Below, in pieces: positions 8,023-16,043 of a DNA stretch of 64,000 bases. Under the pieces are notes generated by a model. That model did no database searches. It was given only the letters and a program-made list of their open reading frames with translations, and was not told where the DNA came from. This DNA comes from Bin5 sp965242905 (lineage in GTDB: Bacteria; Chloroflexota; Anaerolineae; Caldilineales; Caldilineaceae), in assembly GCA_965242905.1 (NCBI GenBank), contig CBDETM010000002.1, positions 1,798,001 through 1,862,000 on the forward strand. Reading direction: 5' to 3'. Every line of letters starts with the position of its first letter. Within the stretch, counting starts at the first letter, position 1. The translations under genes and the position numbers were made by a program.

Positions 8023-9486
8023 TTAGCAGACTACTTTGAGTTCGAGGTTGGCGATGCTGGCGAATTTTTCGATCTTGGGCAGGATGTGGCCTACGCCGAG
8101 GGCGAAGTGGTGGGTCGGGCCCTCTTTGCACCAGGCGTTGATGAAGTCGGCGGGGCCGAGCGAGAATTTGAGGCGGCTGTCGGTGTTGCCGATCTGGAGG
8201 ACGGGGCCGGGAATGCTTTCGGCCTGGGCGGCGAGCAGCTTGAGATTGCCCTGGCGGGTCTGGGTCATGGAGAGGACGGTGACGGGGCCGTGCTTGACCT
8301 GGGTTTCAACGCCGACGCCGCCGCCGTGTTTGCCGTGGTAGAGTGCGAGGCCGCGCAGGAGGGGCCGGCCTTGGGCGATGTCGATGTGGAAGGGGCCGTC
8401 GTGGCCGGCGAGGATGAACTCTTCGCGGAAGTCCATGGCGGTGACCTCGGAGTAGCTGCCGCCGGCGCCGAAGGTGTCGACGACTTTCATCACCTGGCAG
8501 TTCTTGAGGTCGCCTTCGCCGCTGCAGGGCACGCCGCGTGCGGTGAGGAGCGAGCAGCCCAGGGCGAAGCCGGCCGCGATCTGTTCGTATTCGTTGTCGT
8601 CGAGGCCGCGATAGTAGTAGGTGAGGCCGTCGAGGTCGAAGTCGGCGACGAGGCGGTCGAGGCCGACGGCGACGCGGTAGGCCCAGTCGAGGGCCTCGGG
8701 GGAGGGACGGGTTGCGAGCGGATCGGAGGGGGAGTCTTCGGCGAGGTCGAAGATGGCGAGGGCTTCCTCTTCCTTGGCTTTGATGTCTGCGGGGGAGACG
8801 CCGTTGACCATCTGCGCCAGGTCGCACATTTCGAGAATTTCGATGTGGGTGCCGAGTTGACCATGGTGCTGGGTGAAGTCGCTGTACATGTCGAGCATGC
8901 CGGGGTAGGTGTGGCCGAGGACACCCATGCGGCTGCGGCGCAGAGTGCGGAGGGCGCCGGCGGCCTCGGTCCAGTCCTGGATTTCGGCCCAGGCGCGGCG
9001 GGCCGGTTCTTCGCAACCTTCTTCTTCGTCCAACATGCCGGAGACGACGTGGAAATCGATGTCGCAGCGATGAAAGACGGAGCTGAGCTCGGGTACGCAG
9101 CAGGCGCAGCAGTTGGCGAGCCACTCTTTGGTGTCGGTGTTGGCGTAGTCGAGGGCGGCGGAGGGCTGGAGATTGAGGACGAGGACGGGGACTTTGGGGA
9201 TCTGGACGGCGGGCAGGACGGTTGAGCTGGTGGCGTAGGTGCCGACGTAGCAGAAGACCATATCGACCTGCTCGCGCTGGAAAAGGTCTCCGGCGGCGCG
9301 TCCGCCGGGGGCGGAGTCGACGAGTCCGGCGCTGACGACGTCGGCCCACTGGCCGACGCGGTTTTCGACGCGGGCCTGGTAGCCTTCGAGCTGCTCCTTG
9401 AGGCCTGGAAACTGGGGCCAGTACTCGCCGAGGCCAATGCCGAAGATGCCGATGCGGGGGCGGACGGTTTTGCGCTGGTTGCTCAT
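8023..9486 (-). CDS. L-fucose/L-arabinose isomerase-family protein
   Basis: A 487-residue product of the L-fucose/L-arabinose isomerase fold, which interconverts aldoses and ketoses at a divalent metal. The N-terminal Rossmann-like domain has 'RIGIFGIGLGEYW' and 'QVDMVFCYVGTYATSS'. The C-terminal region has the conserved 'SYSEVTAMDF' (metal-ligand Glu), 'LAGHDGPFHIDI' and 'VKHGPVTVLSMT' motifs. Because it neighbours an alpha-L-rhamnosidase, L-rhamnose or a methylated 6-deoxyhexose is a plausible substrate; this is inference. The start is ATG at 9486 with AAAGGAAA upstream. A longer frame to 9573 exists, but it overlaps the preceding gene and lacks a site. Confidence 0.8.
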   Translation of the reverse strand: MSNQRKTVRPRIGIFGIGLGEYWPQFPGLKEQLEGYQARVENRVGQWADVVSAGLVDSAPGGRAAGDLFQREQVDMVFCYVGTYATSSTVLPAVQIPKVPVLVLNLQPSAALDYANTDTKEWLANCCACCVPELSSVFHRCDIDFHVVSGMLDEEEGCEEPARRAWAEIQDWTEAAGALRTLRRSRMGVLGHTYPGMLDMYSDFTQHHGQLGTHIEILEMCDLAQMVNGVSPADIKAKEEEALAIFDLAEDSPSDPLATRPSPEALDWAYRVAVGLDRLVADFDLDGLTYYYRGLDDNEYEQIAAGFALGCSLLTARGVPCSGEGDLKNCQVMKVVDTFGAGGSYSEVTAMDFREEFILAGHDGPFHIDIAQGRPLLRGLALYHGKHGGGVGVETQVKHGPVTVLSMTQTRQGNLKLLAAQAESIPGPVLQIGNTDSRLKFSLGPADFINAWCKEGPTHHFALGVGHILPKIEKFASIANLELKVVC

Positions 9487-9514
9487 GCTCGGTTTCCTTT
9501 GTTGACCACGGCGA

Positions 9515-10132
9515 CTAAACGTCGTTTGCAGTGCGGGCGCTAATGTCCAGGGCACGAGTGCCGCTGAGTCCATGCGAATTTGAAATGACAGGCTGCTCTC
9601 GCAACTTCAACGGAGAACCGCAATAGTCGCATACCGCGGCCTTCTGGATAGTGCCAACTTGGAATTCGCGAGGCGTCACCGCTCCGCAGGCAGAACAGTG
9701 CGTTGCATACAGTATTTTTTGAGGTCCAATCTCTTCTGTTCTTAGTCTTTCTCTTTCGATCTCCAGACCGATTCTCTCTCTTTCCAATCTTGTTCTTTCG
9801 GCATTCAGCTTGGCTTTCTCAACTTCATCATTTTTCAAGCGTGTCTCCTCCACCCTCAGTCCTTCTAACATTTCTGCTTCCGCCTGTTCGTTCAAAATGT
9901 TCATTACATCTGATTCCACTCTGTTGTTGTAGACTCTGACGGCCAGTAAACTTAAGATAACTGAAGAAATCGGCATCAGAATGAACAACTCCTGTGAACC
10001 AGCAGTAGAAAGAAGAACCCAAACAATTATCACAATCAGAGCTTTCCAACCCATTGAGTAGAAAAGTCCGAATGGACCCAGAAAAAAGCTCAAAAGGATT
10101 CCTGTCAACTGCGACTTCTTCTTTATTTTCAA
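9515..10132 (-). CDS. Small membrane protein with coiled coil and C-terminal zinc ribbon
   Basis: A 205-residue protein. Two hydrophobic segments lie at residues about 8-28 and 30-66. A strongly charged coiled-coil region of Glu, Arg and Lys follows at about 70-130 ('ERTRLERERIGLEIERERL'). A zinc ribbon with 'CSACG' and 'CDYCG' comes next, so it is an anchored cytoplasmic metal-binding protein of unknown role. The start is TTG at 10132 with GGGG about ten bases upstream. Base composition is clearly more AT-rich than the flanking metabolic genes, which hints at separate ancestry. The gene interrupts an otherwise metabolic run. Confidence 0.65.
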   Translation of the reverse strand: MKIKKKSQLTGILLSFFLGPFGLFYSMGWKALIVIIVWVLLSTAGSQELFILMPISSVILSLLAVRVYNNRVESDVMNILNEQAEAEMLEGLRVEETRLKNDEVEKAKLNAERTRLERERIGLEIERERLRTEEIGPQKILYATHCSACGAVTPREFQVGTIQKAAVCDYCGSPLKLREQPVISNSHGLSGTRALDISARTANDV

Positions 10133-10288
10133 TGTAAGTTCCCCTAATTGCTCATATTCCAGTTTCGGCAGTTCTCAAATGAGACTAAGAACGTTAGTAC
10201 GGCGTGTGAGCAAAAAAGACAGATCCAAAGGGCTTCCACCTTCTAGTTGTGAACCGTGTGAAAGGGCTCGACGAAAGGTCAACTCGCA

Positions 10289-11047
10289 CTAGCCGCTGAC
10301 ATGCTCGTCTTCGGCCTTGCTCATCAGGTCTTGCACTGCGTCGACGGCGGCGCGCATTGCCGCTGAATCGCCGTCCCCTCCCTGATCGATTTCATAGCCC
10401 ATGTCGACCATCAGCTGTTTGGCAAGCTTTACGGACTGGCTGGCATCGGGGCCAAAGCCGTCGGCGCCGACGCTCATGGCGTACTCTTTGGTGATGGGCG
10501 CGCCCCCAACCATGACTTTGACCTTGTCGCGCAGGCCGGCGTCCTCCAACGCCTCTATGTTGGTCTTGAAGTAGGGCATGGTGGTGGTGAGGAAGGCGGA
10601 GAAGCCGACCAGTTGGGGTTGATGCTCGATGACGGCATCGAGCAACCTTTCGGGGCTGACATTGACGCCCATATCGATCACTTCGAAGCCGGCGCCCTCG
10701 AGCATGATGATGCAGAGGTTTTTGCCGATGTCGTGGACATCGCCCTTGACGGTCAGCATCAGGACCTTGCCAACGGGTTCGACACCGGTGTCGCCGAGGA
10801 TCGGCTGGAGGATGGCCATGGCGCGTTGCATAGCTTTGGCGGAGATCATCATTTCGGGCACAAAGTATTCGCCGACCTCGAAGAGACGACCAACTTCCTG
10901 GAGCGCAGGAATCAGTGCCTGGAAGAGGATTTCCAGGGGGTCCATGCCCAGGTCGATGCCTTCCTGGGTGAGCTTTTCGGTGACGGGCGCTCTTCCTGAA
11001 AGTGTGTTTTCGTACAGCTCTTTTTTGATCTCTTCTTCACGGCTCAT
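10289..11047 (-). CDS. Methyltransferase cognate corrinoid protein (MtbC/MtaC-like)
   Basis: A 252-residue two-domain corrinoid shuttle. The N-terminal helical cap (residues about 5-88) has 'GRLFEVGEYFVPEMM'. The Rossmann B12-binding domain follows from 'GKVLMLTVKGDVHDIGKN', where H105 in DxHxxG is the lower cobalt ligand. 'GFSAFLTTT' and 'VMVGGAPI' contact the nucleotide tail. Such proteins carry a methyl group between a substrate-specific methyltransferase and a second methyltransferase; the URO-D-family protein at 3697-4830 is the obvious partner. The C-terminus extends about 25 residues beyond the usual end. The start is ATG at 11047 with GGAGG eight bases upstream. Confidence 0.9.
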   Translation of the reverse strand: MSREEEIKKELYENTLSGRAPVTEKLTQEGIDLGMDPLEILFQALIPALQEVGRLFEVGEYFVPEMMISAKAMQRAMAILQPILGDTGVEPVGKVLMLTVKGDVHDIGKNLCIIMLEGAGFEVIDMGVNVSPERLLDAVIEHQPQLVGFSAFLTTTMPYFKTNIEALEDAGLRDKVKVMVGGAPITKEYAMSVGADGFGPDASQSVKLAKQLMVDMGYEIDQGGDGDSAAMRAAVDAVQDLMSKAEDEHVSG

Positions 11048-11139
11048 GTGGTGTGCCTCCGGTACCAGCGGCGGATCTGTATTTGGTCTCAGTGATACGG
11101 ACTGCGCATAGATTGCAGAACGGCAATTTGGTTGACGGT

Positions 11140-11952
11140 TCAGGCGGTGAAACAGTCTGCCATCTCTTCAAGGAAACCGTCTACCGACACCTGCCGGTAT
11201 GACTCACGGCTATGGGGGCGGGCCGGGTGGCCGTCTTGTTCCAGCGCTTGCCGGACGGCTTCCGGCAGGCGGTCGAGGCTTAGCTGAACAATGTCATCGG
11301 CCGGCTGGGCGGCGCAGATCTCGACGGTTGGCGCGGACGAACTGTAGTAGTAGACGGATTTGAGACGCGTCTTCAGCATTCTGCGGGCGTAGTCGGGCAG
11401 GAGAGGGTGTGCGCTGTCCCCGTTTTCCGTGACCGGTTCCTGGCGGCGTTTGGGGGTGAAGTCCTGCGGCCAGAAGAGGCGATTGATGTGGAGGTCGAAG
11501 ACTTTCTTGAGCATTGCTGCCGGCGTGACTGGGGCGGTGAACCAATTGGAGGCGGGCCAGACGTCGAGCCAGGCCCATGCGCCGCCGATGCCGGCCTCGT
11601 CGAGGGTCAGATCGAGGCGGCCGGCGCAGGAGGCGATACCGATCCGGTCTGCGCTGTCGGTCCGGTCGCGAGTGGGGGACGGCTCTGACGGGTCCTGGCC
11701 GATGACGGCGAAATGCTGGGGGTAGATGAAGAAGTCGCTGCCGCTTGCCCTCTGTACATCGTAGAAGGCGGTGGTCAGGGCCAGTAGGGCATAGGCGGTG
11801 TGGAGGATGCCGTGCTCGAGTTGGGGGGAGACGACGCCGACGCGATCCTGGTCGTGGTAGTCTGCGCAGAAGGCGCTGAAGGCGACGCGTTTGCCTGACT
11901 CCGGGCGCTGGTATTCGAAGTGTGAAGAGCGGAGTGCCTGGCTTGTGTGCAT
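11140..11952 (-). CDS. Hypothetical protein in the corrinoid/rhamnosidase cluster
   Basis: A 270-residue soluble protein with no signal peptide, membrane segment or motif I recognise. It has a dense aromatic and His content ('CADYHDQDRVG', 'FYDVQRASGSDFFIYPQHF', 'GAWAWLDVWPASNWF'). Codon use resembles the neighbouring metabolic genes. It is directly flanked by the FAD oxidoreductase and the corrinoid protein and transcribed with them, so a role in the same process, for instance as a substrate-side component, is possible but unproven. Confidence 0.6.
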   Translation of the reverse strand: MHTSQALRSSHFEYQRPESGKRVAFSAFCADYHDQDRVGVVSPQLEHGILHTAYALLALTTAFYDVQRASGSDFFIYPQHFAVIGQDPSEPSPTRDRTDSADRIGIASCAGRLDLTLDEAGIGGAWAWLDVWPASNWFTAPVTPAAMLKKVFDLHINRLFWPQDFTPKRRQEPVTENGDSAHPLLPDYARRMLKTRLKSVYYYSSSAPTVEICAAQPADDIVQLSLDRLPEAVRQALEQDGHPARPHSRESYRQVSVDGFLEEMADCFTA

Positions 11953-11959
11953 TGGAACA

Positions 11960-12002
11960 CCAGTGGCTAGTGGTCAGTGGTCAGTGGTTCTACTGACCAC
12001 TG
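11960..12002. repeat. Heptad tandem repeat overlapping a hairpin at the oxidoreductase stop
   Basis: Four heptads (CCAGTGG, CTAGTGG, TCAGTGG, TCAGTGG) lie at 11960-11987. Part of this tract pairs with the end of the neighbouring gene: CAGTGGTCAG (11975-11984) and CTGACCACTG (11993-12002) are perfect 10-base complements with an 8-base loop. It spans the oxidoreductase stop codon and may act as an intercistronic mRNA structure. Confidence 0.65.
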
Positions 12003-13039
12003 CAATTGAATTCCTGCATCATGGCGGAACGGATGTTGTCGATGAAGCGCACGCCCTCATTGTCGGGACAGAGATTGTGGGTCAGCCCGATATGCTCCAG
12101 GTGTTTTTTGGCGAGGGCGCCGACGAGATAGAGGCCGGGGCGCTCGCAGGATTCGAATGTTTCTTCATCGAATTCGAGGTTGCCGTTGAGGAGGCGCGTG
12201 TAAAGGTCCTGGGCGGGTCTGTGACCGATAAGCATGTAGCAGAGATCATAATTCCAGGTTTTCTGTCCGTCGGGCGTTTGGACCACGGCGGTGTTGTCTT
12301 CCAGGGAGACGACCTGACTTTCGGTCAGGATTTCGGTGTTGACGAGGCGGGCGTCGTGTTGGCCCCATTTCGTCTTCTGGAGGTGCAGCATTTCGTCGAC
12401 GGCGTCTTTGGATTTGCGCACCACCCAGAGGATGGTGTTGCGGGGGCAGAGGGCGACGATGCCATCGGCGGAGGAGAAGCCGCCGCCCATGAAGAGGACT
12501 CTTTGATCACTGATATGTTCCCATTCATGGAAATAGTGCTGAACTGAGCCGTTCAGCTCGCCGGGAATGCCGGCCAGATTGGGCTCGTCGTATGAACCGG
12601 TGGCCAGCACGACGCGCTTCGCCTTGAGGCAGGAAGTACGCCCCTCGCCATCGCGCACGGACAATAGAAAATCATCCTTGGCGCCTTCAATATCGACAAG
12701 CTCGTGGTGGGTCTTGATGGGGAGATTGAATTTTTGCGCAAAATCGCTGTAGCTCCTGATCAGTTCCTCGATGCGGGGGTGGTACTCGTTTCCTTCGCGG
12801 GCCAGGATGGGGTCCTCCGGATCCAGCACCATGTAGGAGAAATACGAGTGCATAAGCATGTTCTTCATATAGTGCCGGAGATTGTTACAGATCTCTTTGC
12901 GCTCGATGCCGAGAACGCGGAGGCCGATGTCGGAGAGCACTTTAAGGGCGGCCAGTCCCCAGCCTCCGCAGCCGACCACGATCACATCATATTGGGTCGT
13001 GTCATCTATTGTAGGTTGATTTGCGGACATGCGATTCAT
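11990..13039 (-). CDS. FAD-dependent NAD(P)-binding oxidoreductase (thioredoxin-reductase-like fold)
   Basis: A 349-residue flavoprotein. The FAD-binding Rossmann motif is 'VIVVGCGGWGLAALKVL' at about residues 19-36, followed by an acidic strand end 'GIERKE'. The second nucleotide-binding site is 'LFMGGGFSSADG', and 'VLATGSYDEPN' is the ATG motif. No redox-active CxxC is evident, so it is closer to YpdA- or monooxygenase-like members than to thioredoxin reductase. In corrinoid methyltransferase clusters an oxidoreductase is sometimes needed to reactivate Co(II); that role here is speculation. ATG at 13039 or 13030 could start it. Confidence 0.75.
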   Translation of the reverse strand: MNRMSANQPTIDDTTQYDVIVVGCGGWGLAALKVLSDIGLRVLGIERKEICNNLRHYMKNMLMHSYFSYMVLDPEDPILAREGNEYHPRIEELIRSYSDFAQKFNLPIKTHHELVDIEGAKDDFLLSVRDGEGRTSCLKAKRVVLATGSYDEPNLAGIPGELNGSVQHYFHEWEHISDQRVLFMGGGFSSADGIVALCPRNTILWVVRKSKDAVDEMLHLQKTKWGQHDARLVNTEILTESQVVSLEDNTAVVQTPDGQKTWNYDLCYMLIGHRPAQDLYTRLLNGNLEFDEETFESCERPGLYLVGALAKKHLEHIGLTHNLCPDNEGVRFIDNIRSAMMQEFNCSGQ

Positions 13040-13133
13040 TGGGGCAGCGACGGTCGTTGGTGGTTGCGGTCAGATGGAAGAGCCGGGTCGTTTCGACGGG
13101 CTTTTCTTGCTTCAGTCACCCGAAAATCCCGTC

Positions 13134-14003
13134 TCAAGTCTTGATGGCGCCGGAGGTGAGCCCTTCGACGAAGAGGCGGCTGGTGAAGACGAAGAGTAGC
13201 ACCAGGGGAATTGAGCCGAGCAGCAGGCCGGCCATCACGCGCCCGTAGCTGGTGTAGTACTGTTCCATGTAGGAGTAAAGCCCCGGTGTGAGCGGCCACA
13301 TTTTGCGTTCCGAGAGGGTCAGGGTGGGCCAGATCAGGTTGTTCCAGGTGCCGAGGATGTTGAGCACGGCGACGACGCCGAGCATCGACCGGGTCAGCGG
13401 CAGGGCCACGTGCCAGTAGATCTGCCAATCGGAGGCGCCGTCGATGCGGCAGGCGTCGAACATCTCGCCGGGCAGGCTTTCGAAGAAGGCGCGCAGGATA
13501 AGGATGCCGATGAGCTGTCCGCCTGCGATCCAGGGCAGGATCAGAGACCAGTAGGTATTGATGAGGCGCAGATCTCTGATGAGCACGAAGGAGGGCACGA
13601 GGGTCAGCGACGCCGGCACCATCATCAGGGCCAGCACGGCGTAGAAGACGAATGTTCTGCCTGGAAATCTTATCTGGGCGAAGGAATAGGCCGCCAACGA
13701 ACTGAGGAGGAGCACGCCGATGACTGTGGCGCCGCTGGCGATGATACTGTTGAGCAGGAACTGGCTGATGATCTGGACGGCGAACTCGTAGTTCTCCCAG
13801 CGCAGCGGCCAGGTGGGGAGGAAGGGCACGCGCGTGAACTGGGAGGGGCTTTTGAGTGAGATGATGACCGCCATGACCAGCGGCGCGATCATGAGGACGC
13901 AGAGTATGCCCAGGGCCAGCGTGCGCCAGCCGTCGCCGCGGTACAGGCGGCGTCTCTGGTTTTGCGGGGGGCCGCCGGCTAGCGAATCGCTATGGGTTAC
14001 CAT
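13134..14003 (-). CDS. Carbohydrate ABC transporter permease (MalG type)
   Basis: A 289-residue inner-membrane permease with about six transmembrane segments. The EAA loop 'DGASDWQIYWHVALPLTRS' docks the ATPase. The first segment is 'TLALGILCVLMIAPLVMAVI', and 'LYSYMEQYYTSYGRVMAGLLLG' follows the EAA loop, as in MalG-type permeases. It is downstream of the MalF-type gene and the binding protein. No ATPase gene is nearby, so a shared MsmK/UgpC-like ATPase encoded elsewhere is expected. The start is ATG at 14003. Confidence 0.9.
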   Translation of the reverse strand: MVTHSDSLAGGPPQNQRRRLYRGDGWRTLALGILCVLMIAPLVMAVIISLKSPSQFTRVPFLPTWPLRWENYEFAVQIISQFLLNSIIASGATVIGVLLLSSLAAYSFAQIRFPGRTFVFYAVLALMMVPASLTLVPSFVLIRDLRLINTYWSLILPWIAGGQLIGILILRAFFESLPGEMFDACRIDGASDWQIYWHVALPLTRSMLGVVAVLNILGTWNNLIWPTLTLSERKMWPLTPGLYSYMEQYYTSYGRVMAGLLLGSIPLVLLFVFTSRLFVEGLTSGAIKT

Positions 14004-14075
14004 GCCGGGATCCTGACTGCGGTACGCAATCCGTATTGTGTATTGCGTGGTACGGGGCAGGTGATATGCATGCTG

Positions 14076-14972
14076 CTAGTATTCCTGGGACCTTATGTAT
14101 CGCATATTCAGGATGGTTGCCACGAGGGTTATCAGGAACATGACGACGCCGATGGCAGAGGCGTAGCCCATGCGGCTGATGCGGAAGGCGTTGAAGTACA
14201 TCCACATTCCGGGGACTTGGGTTGAGTCGATGGGTCCGCCCTGGGTCATGGCCCAGACGGCGGAGTATTCCTGCACGCCCCACATGATAGTCAGCACGAT
14301 GAGCAGTTTGATCTGACCGGTGATGAGGGGCAGCTCGATGTATCGCAGGCGCCGCCAGCCGCTGGCGCCGTCGAGAAGGCCGCTTTCGATGATCTCGACC
14401 GGGATGGCCTGCAGTCCGGCAAGCAGAATGAGGACGGAGATGCCGTCTATCCAGGGGAAGTTGCGGAACATGACGGCGTAGATGGCGATTTTGGGTTCGG
14501 CGAGCCAGGCGTGGGTCCAGTCCTGGAGGCCGACGCCGATGAGGATGGCATTGAGGGGGCCGATTGTGGAGTCGTAGATGAATTTCCAGAGCAGGATGAG
14601 GACGACCGCGGGGATGATGACGGGTAGAATCATGAAGAGGCGGAAAAAGTACTTGGAGCCCTCATTGCGGATGCGGTGGATCAGGACGGCGACGCCGGTG
14701 GAAAGTCCCACGAAAGCGATCAGGTACCAGACGGTCAGCAGGGCCATATTTCTGAGTGAACGGATGAAGACATCGTCGTCGGTGAAGAGCTCGATGAAGT
14801 TGGAGAAACCGACGAAGTTCCCTGCCAGCCCGGCGTTCCAGTCAAACATAGAACGGTAGAGCCCGGAGACGGCGGGATAGTATTGGAAAACAAGGAGGAA
14901 GGCCAGGGTAGGCACGACCATCAGATACCCTGTCTTTGTCTCCCAGATCCGTTCCCAGAGTGTCTTTTTCAT
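14076..14972 (-). CDS. Carbohydrate ABC transporter permease (MalF type)
   Basis: A 298-residue sugar permease with about six transmembrane helices ('YLMVVPTLAFLLVFQYYPAV' is the first). The EAA-loop motif is 'LLDGASGWRRLRYIELPLIT' near residues 198-217. It probably forms the heterodimeric channel with the MalG-type protein 70 bases downstream. It is separated from the binding-protein gene by a 54-base gap containing a perfect hairpin. Start ATG at 14972. Confidence 0.9.
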   Translation of the reverse strand: MKKTLWERIWETKTGYLMVVPTLAFLLVFQYYPAVSGLYRSMFDWNAGLAGNFVGFSNFIELFTDDDVFIRSLRNMALLTVWYLIAFVGLSTGVAVLIHRIRNEGSKYFFRLFMILPVIIPAVVLILLWKFIYDSTIGPLNAILIGVGLQDWTHAWLAEPKIAIYAVMFRNFPWIDGISVLILLAGLQAIPVEIIESGLLDGASGWRRLRYIELPLITGQIKLLIVLTIMWGVQEYSAVWAMTQGGPIDSTQVPGMWMYFNAFRISRMGYASAIGVVMFLITLVATILNMRYIRSQEY

Positions 14973-14983
14973 CGTGGTAAGAG

Positions 14984-15017
14984 GCCGGTGGTTAGCGGAT
15001 AGCTGCTAACCACCGGC
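14984..15017. terminator. Perfect 13-bp inverted repeat between binding-protein and permease genes
   Basis: GCCGGTGGTTAGC (14984-14996) and GCTAACCACCGGC (15005-15017) form a perfect stem with an 8-base loop. It sits directly after the stop of the solute-binding protein (15027) and before the permease start (14972). It lacks a long T-run, so it more likely acts as an attenuating or mRNA-protecting intercistronic structure than a complete terminator. Confidence 0.7.
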
Positions 15018-15026
15018 ACTGTGACG

Positions 15027-15950
15027 TCAGGGGCAGGCGTTGCCTTGCTCGTCAATGTAGCGGGTTGCGTAGCCCTCGAAGGCGGTCTGGTTCTGTTCGA
15101 TGCACTCGTCAATGGAGATCTCATCGAGCAGGTAGGACCACCAGGACTTGCCACAGGCCTCGGCGGCTTCGAGGTCCATGGTGACGATCTCGTACTGGAA
15201 CATGGTGACGTAGCCGATCGACTCGACCAGCCCTTTGTGGGCCTCGGCGAAGCGGTCGGGGACCCTGGTGCCCTTGACATTGGGCATGTTCTGGCCGATT
15301 TCGCCCTGCACCAGCTCGATGTTTTCGGGGTGCGAGAAGAAGCGCAGCAGGTCGATGGCGGTGTCGAGGACGCCGTCTCTGCGGGCGCGGGTGGCGATGG
15401 CGAAGTTATCGGTCACGGTGCCGACGTTGGGGGCGACGGTGGGCGGGTCGGTCACGAACTCGCTGCTCTCCTTGGTGAGGGGCGGCGCCCAGAAGGTAGC
15501 CCACTCGAAGTCCAGCAGCGGATCGATTTCCAGCTGGGGGATGATCCAGGAGCCGTTTTCGGTGATGGGCGTGTTCTTGGTGAGGAAGAGCCGGGTGGAG
15601 TCGGGCGCGGAGACTGTCCAGTCGGCGCGGCGGTAAGGCACGTTGAGCTTCCACAGCTCGAGCCACTGGCGGAACTGGGGCAGATGGGCGTGATAGACGC
15701 CGTCACGGATGGCGCAGGCGACCTCGGAGAGCTCGGCGAAGCGGCCGTCCGGGTTGACGAGGGGGGCGAGGTCGCGCTCCATGATCATCGAGCCAATCTG
15801 CTGGCGGTACCAGGCATCGGTGTCGGCGGGGGAGAAGGTGATGAAGTCGTAGCCGATGAGGCCGGCGTCGCTGGCAACCTGGCAATTTTCGAGGAATTCA
15901 GCATAGCTGTTGGGGACGGAGATGCCCAGCTCTTCGAACATGTCGACGTT
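15027..15950 (-). CDS. Extracellular sugar-binding protein, 3' exon (interrupted by group II intron)
   Basis: Codons 191-497 plus stop of the split solute-binding protein. The first exon codon is AAC at 15948-15950 ('NVDMFEELGISVPNSYAEF'). An apparent longer frame to 16070 is intron sequence. The region shows the C-lobe of an SBP_bac_1 protein, with 'NTPITENGSWIIPQLE' and 'RRDGVLDTAIDLLRFFSHPENI'. Its reading frame is intact to the TGA, which argues that the gene is still under selection or was interrupted very recently. See the 5' exon entry for the whole protein. Confidence 0.85.
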   Translation of the reverse strand, partial: NVDMFEELGISVPNSYAEFLENCQVASDAGLIGYDFITFSPADTDAWYRQQIGSMIMERDLAPLVNPDGRFAELSEVACAIRDGVYHAHLPQFRQWLELWKLNVPYRRADWTVSAPDSTRLFLTKNTPITENGSWIIPQLEIDPLLDFEWATFWAPPLTKESSEFVTDPPTVAPNVGTVTDNFAIATRARRDGVLDTAIDLLRFFSHPENIELVQGEIGQNMPNVKGTRVPDRFAEAHKGLVESIGYVTMFQYEIVTMDLEAAEACGKSWWSYLLDEISIDECIEQNQTAFEGYATRYIDEQGNACP

Positions 15951-16009
15951 GTAGGGTAGACAGCAAGCGAGTTTTCCCGTTATGGGTACTTTTCCCACTG
16001 TCCCCCTCC

Positions 16010-16043
16010 GAACCGTGCGTGCGACTTTCACCGCACACGGCTC
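16010..16043 (-). ncRNA. Group II intron domain V catalytic hairpin
   Basis: A 34-base hairpin reads GAGCCGTGTGCGGTGAAAGT from 16043, ending CACGGTTC at 16010. It has a GAAA tetraloop and the AGC catalytic triad within GAGCCG. The size and sequence match the conserved domain V of bacterial and chloroplast group II introns. The maturase stop codon TGA lies inside this hairpin. Confidence 0.92.

Noticed and set aside
8086..9225. A 379-codon plus-strand frame
   Set aside because: Antisense shadow of the isomerase-like gene; repetitive GDG/EVE composition and no ribosome binding site.
1589..11987. Period-7 tracts as a CRISPR array
   Set aside because: The units are contiguous without spacers and far too short; no cas genes are present.
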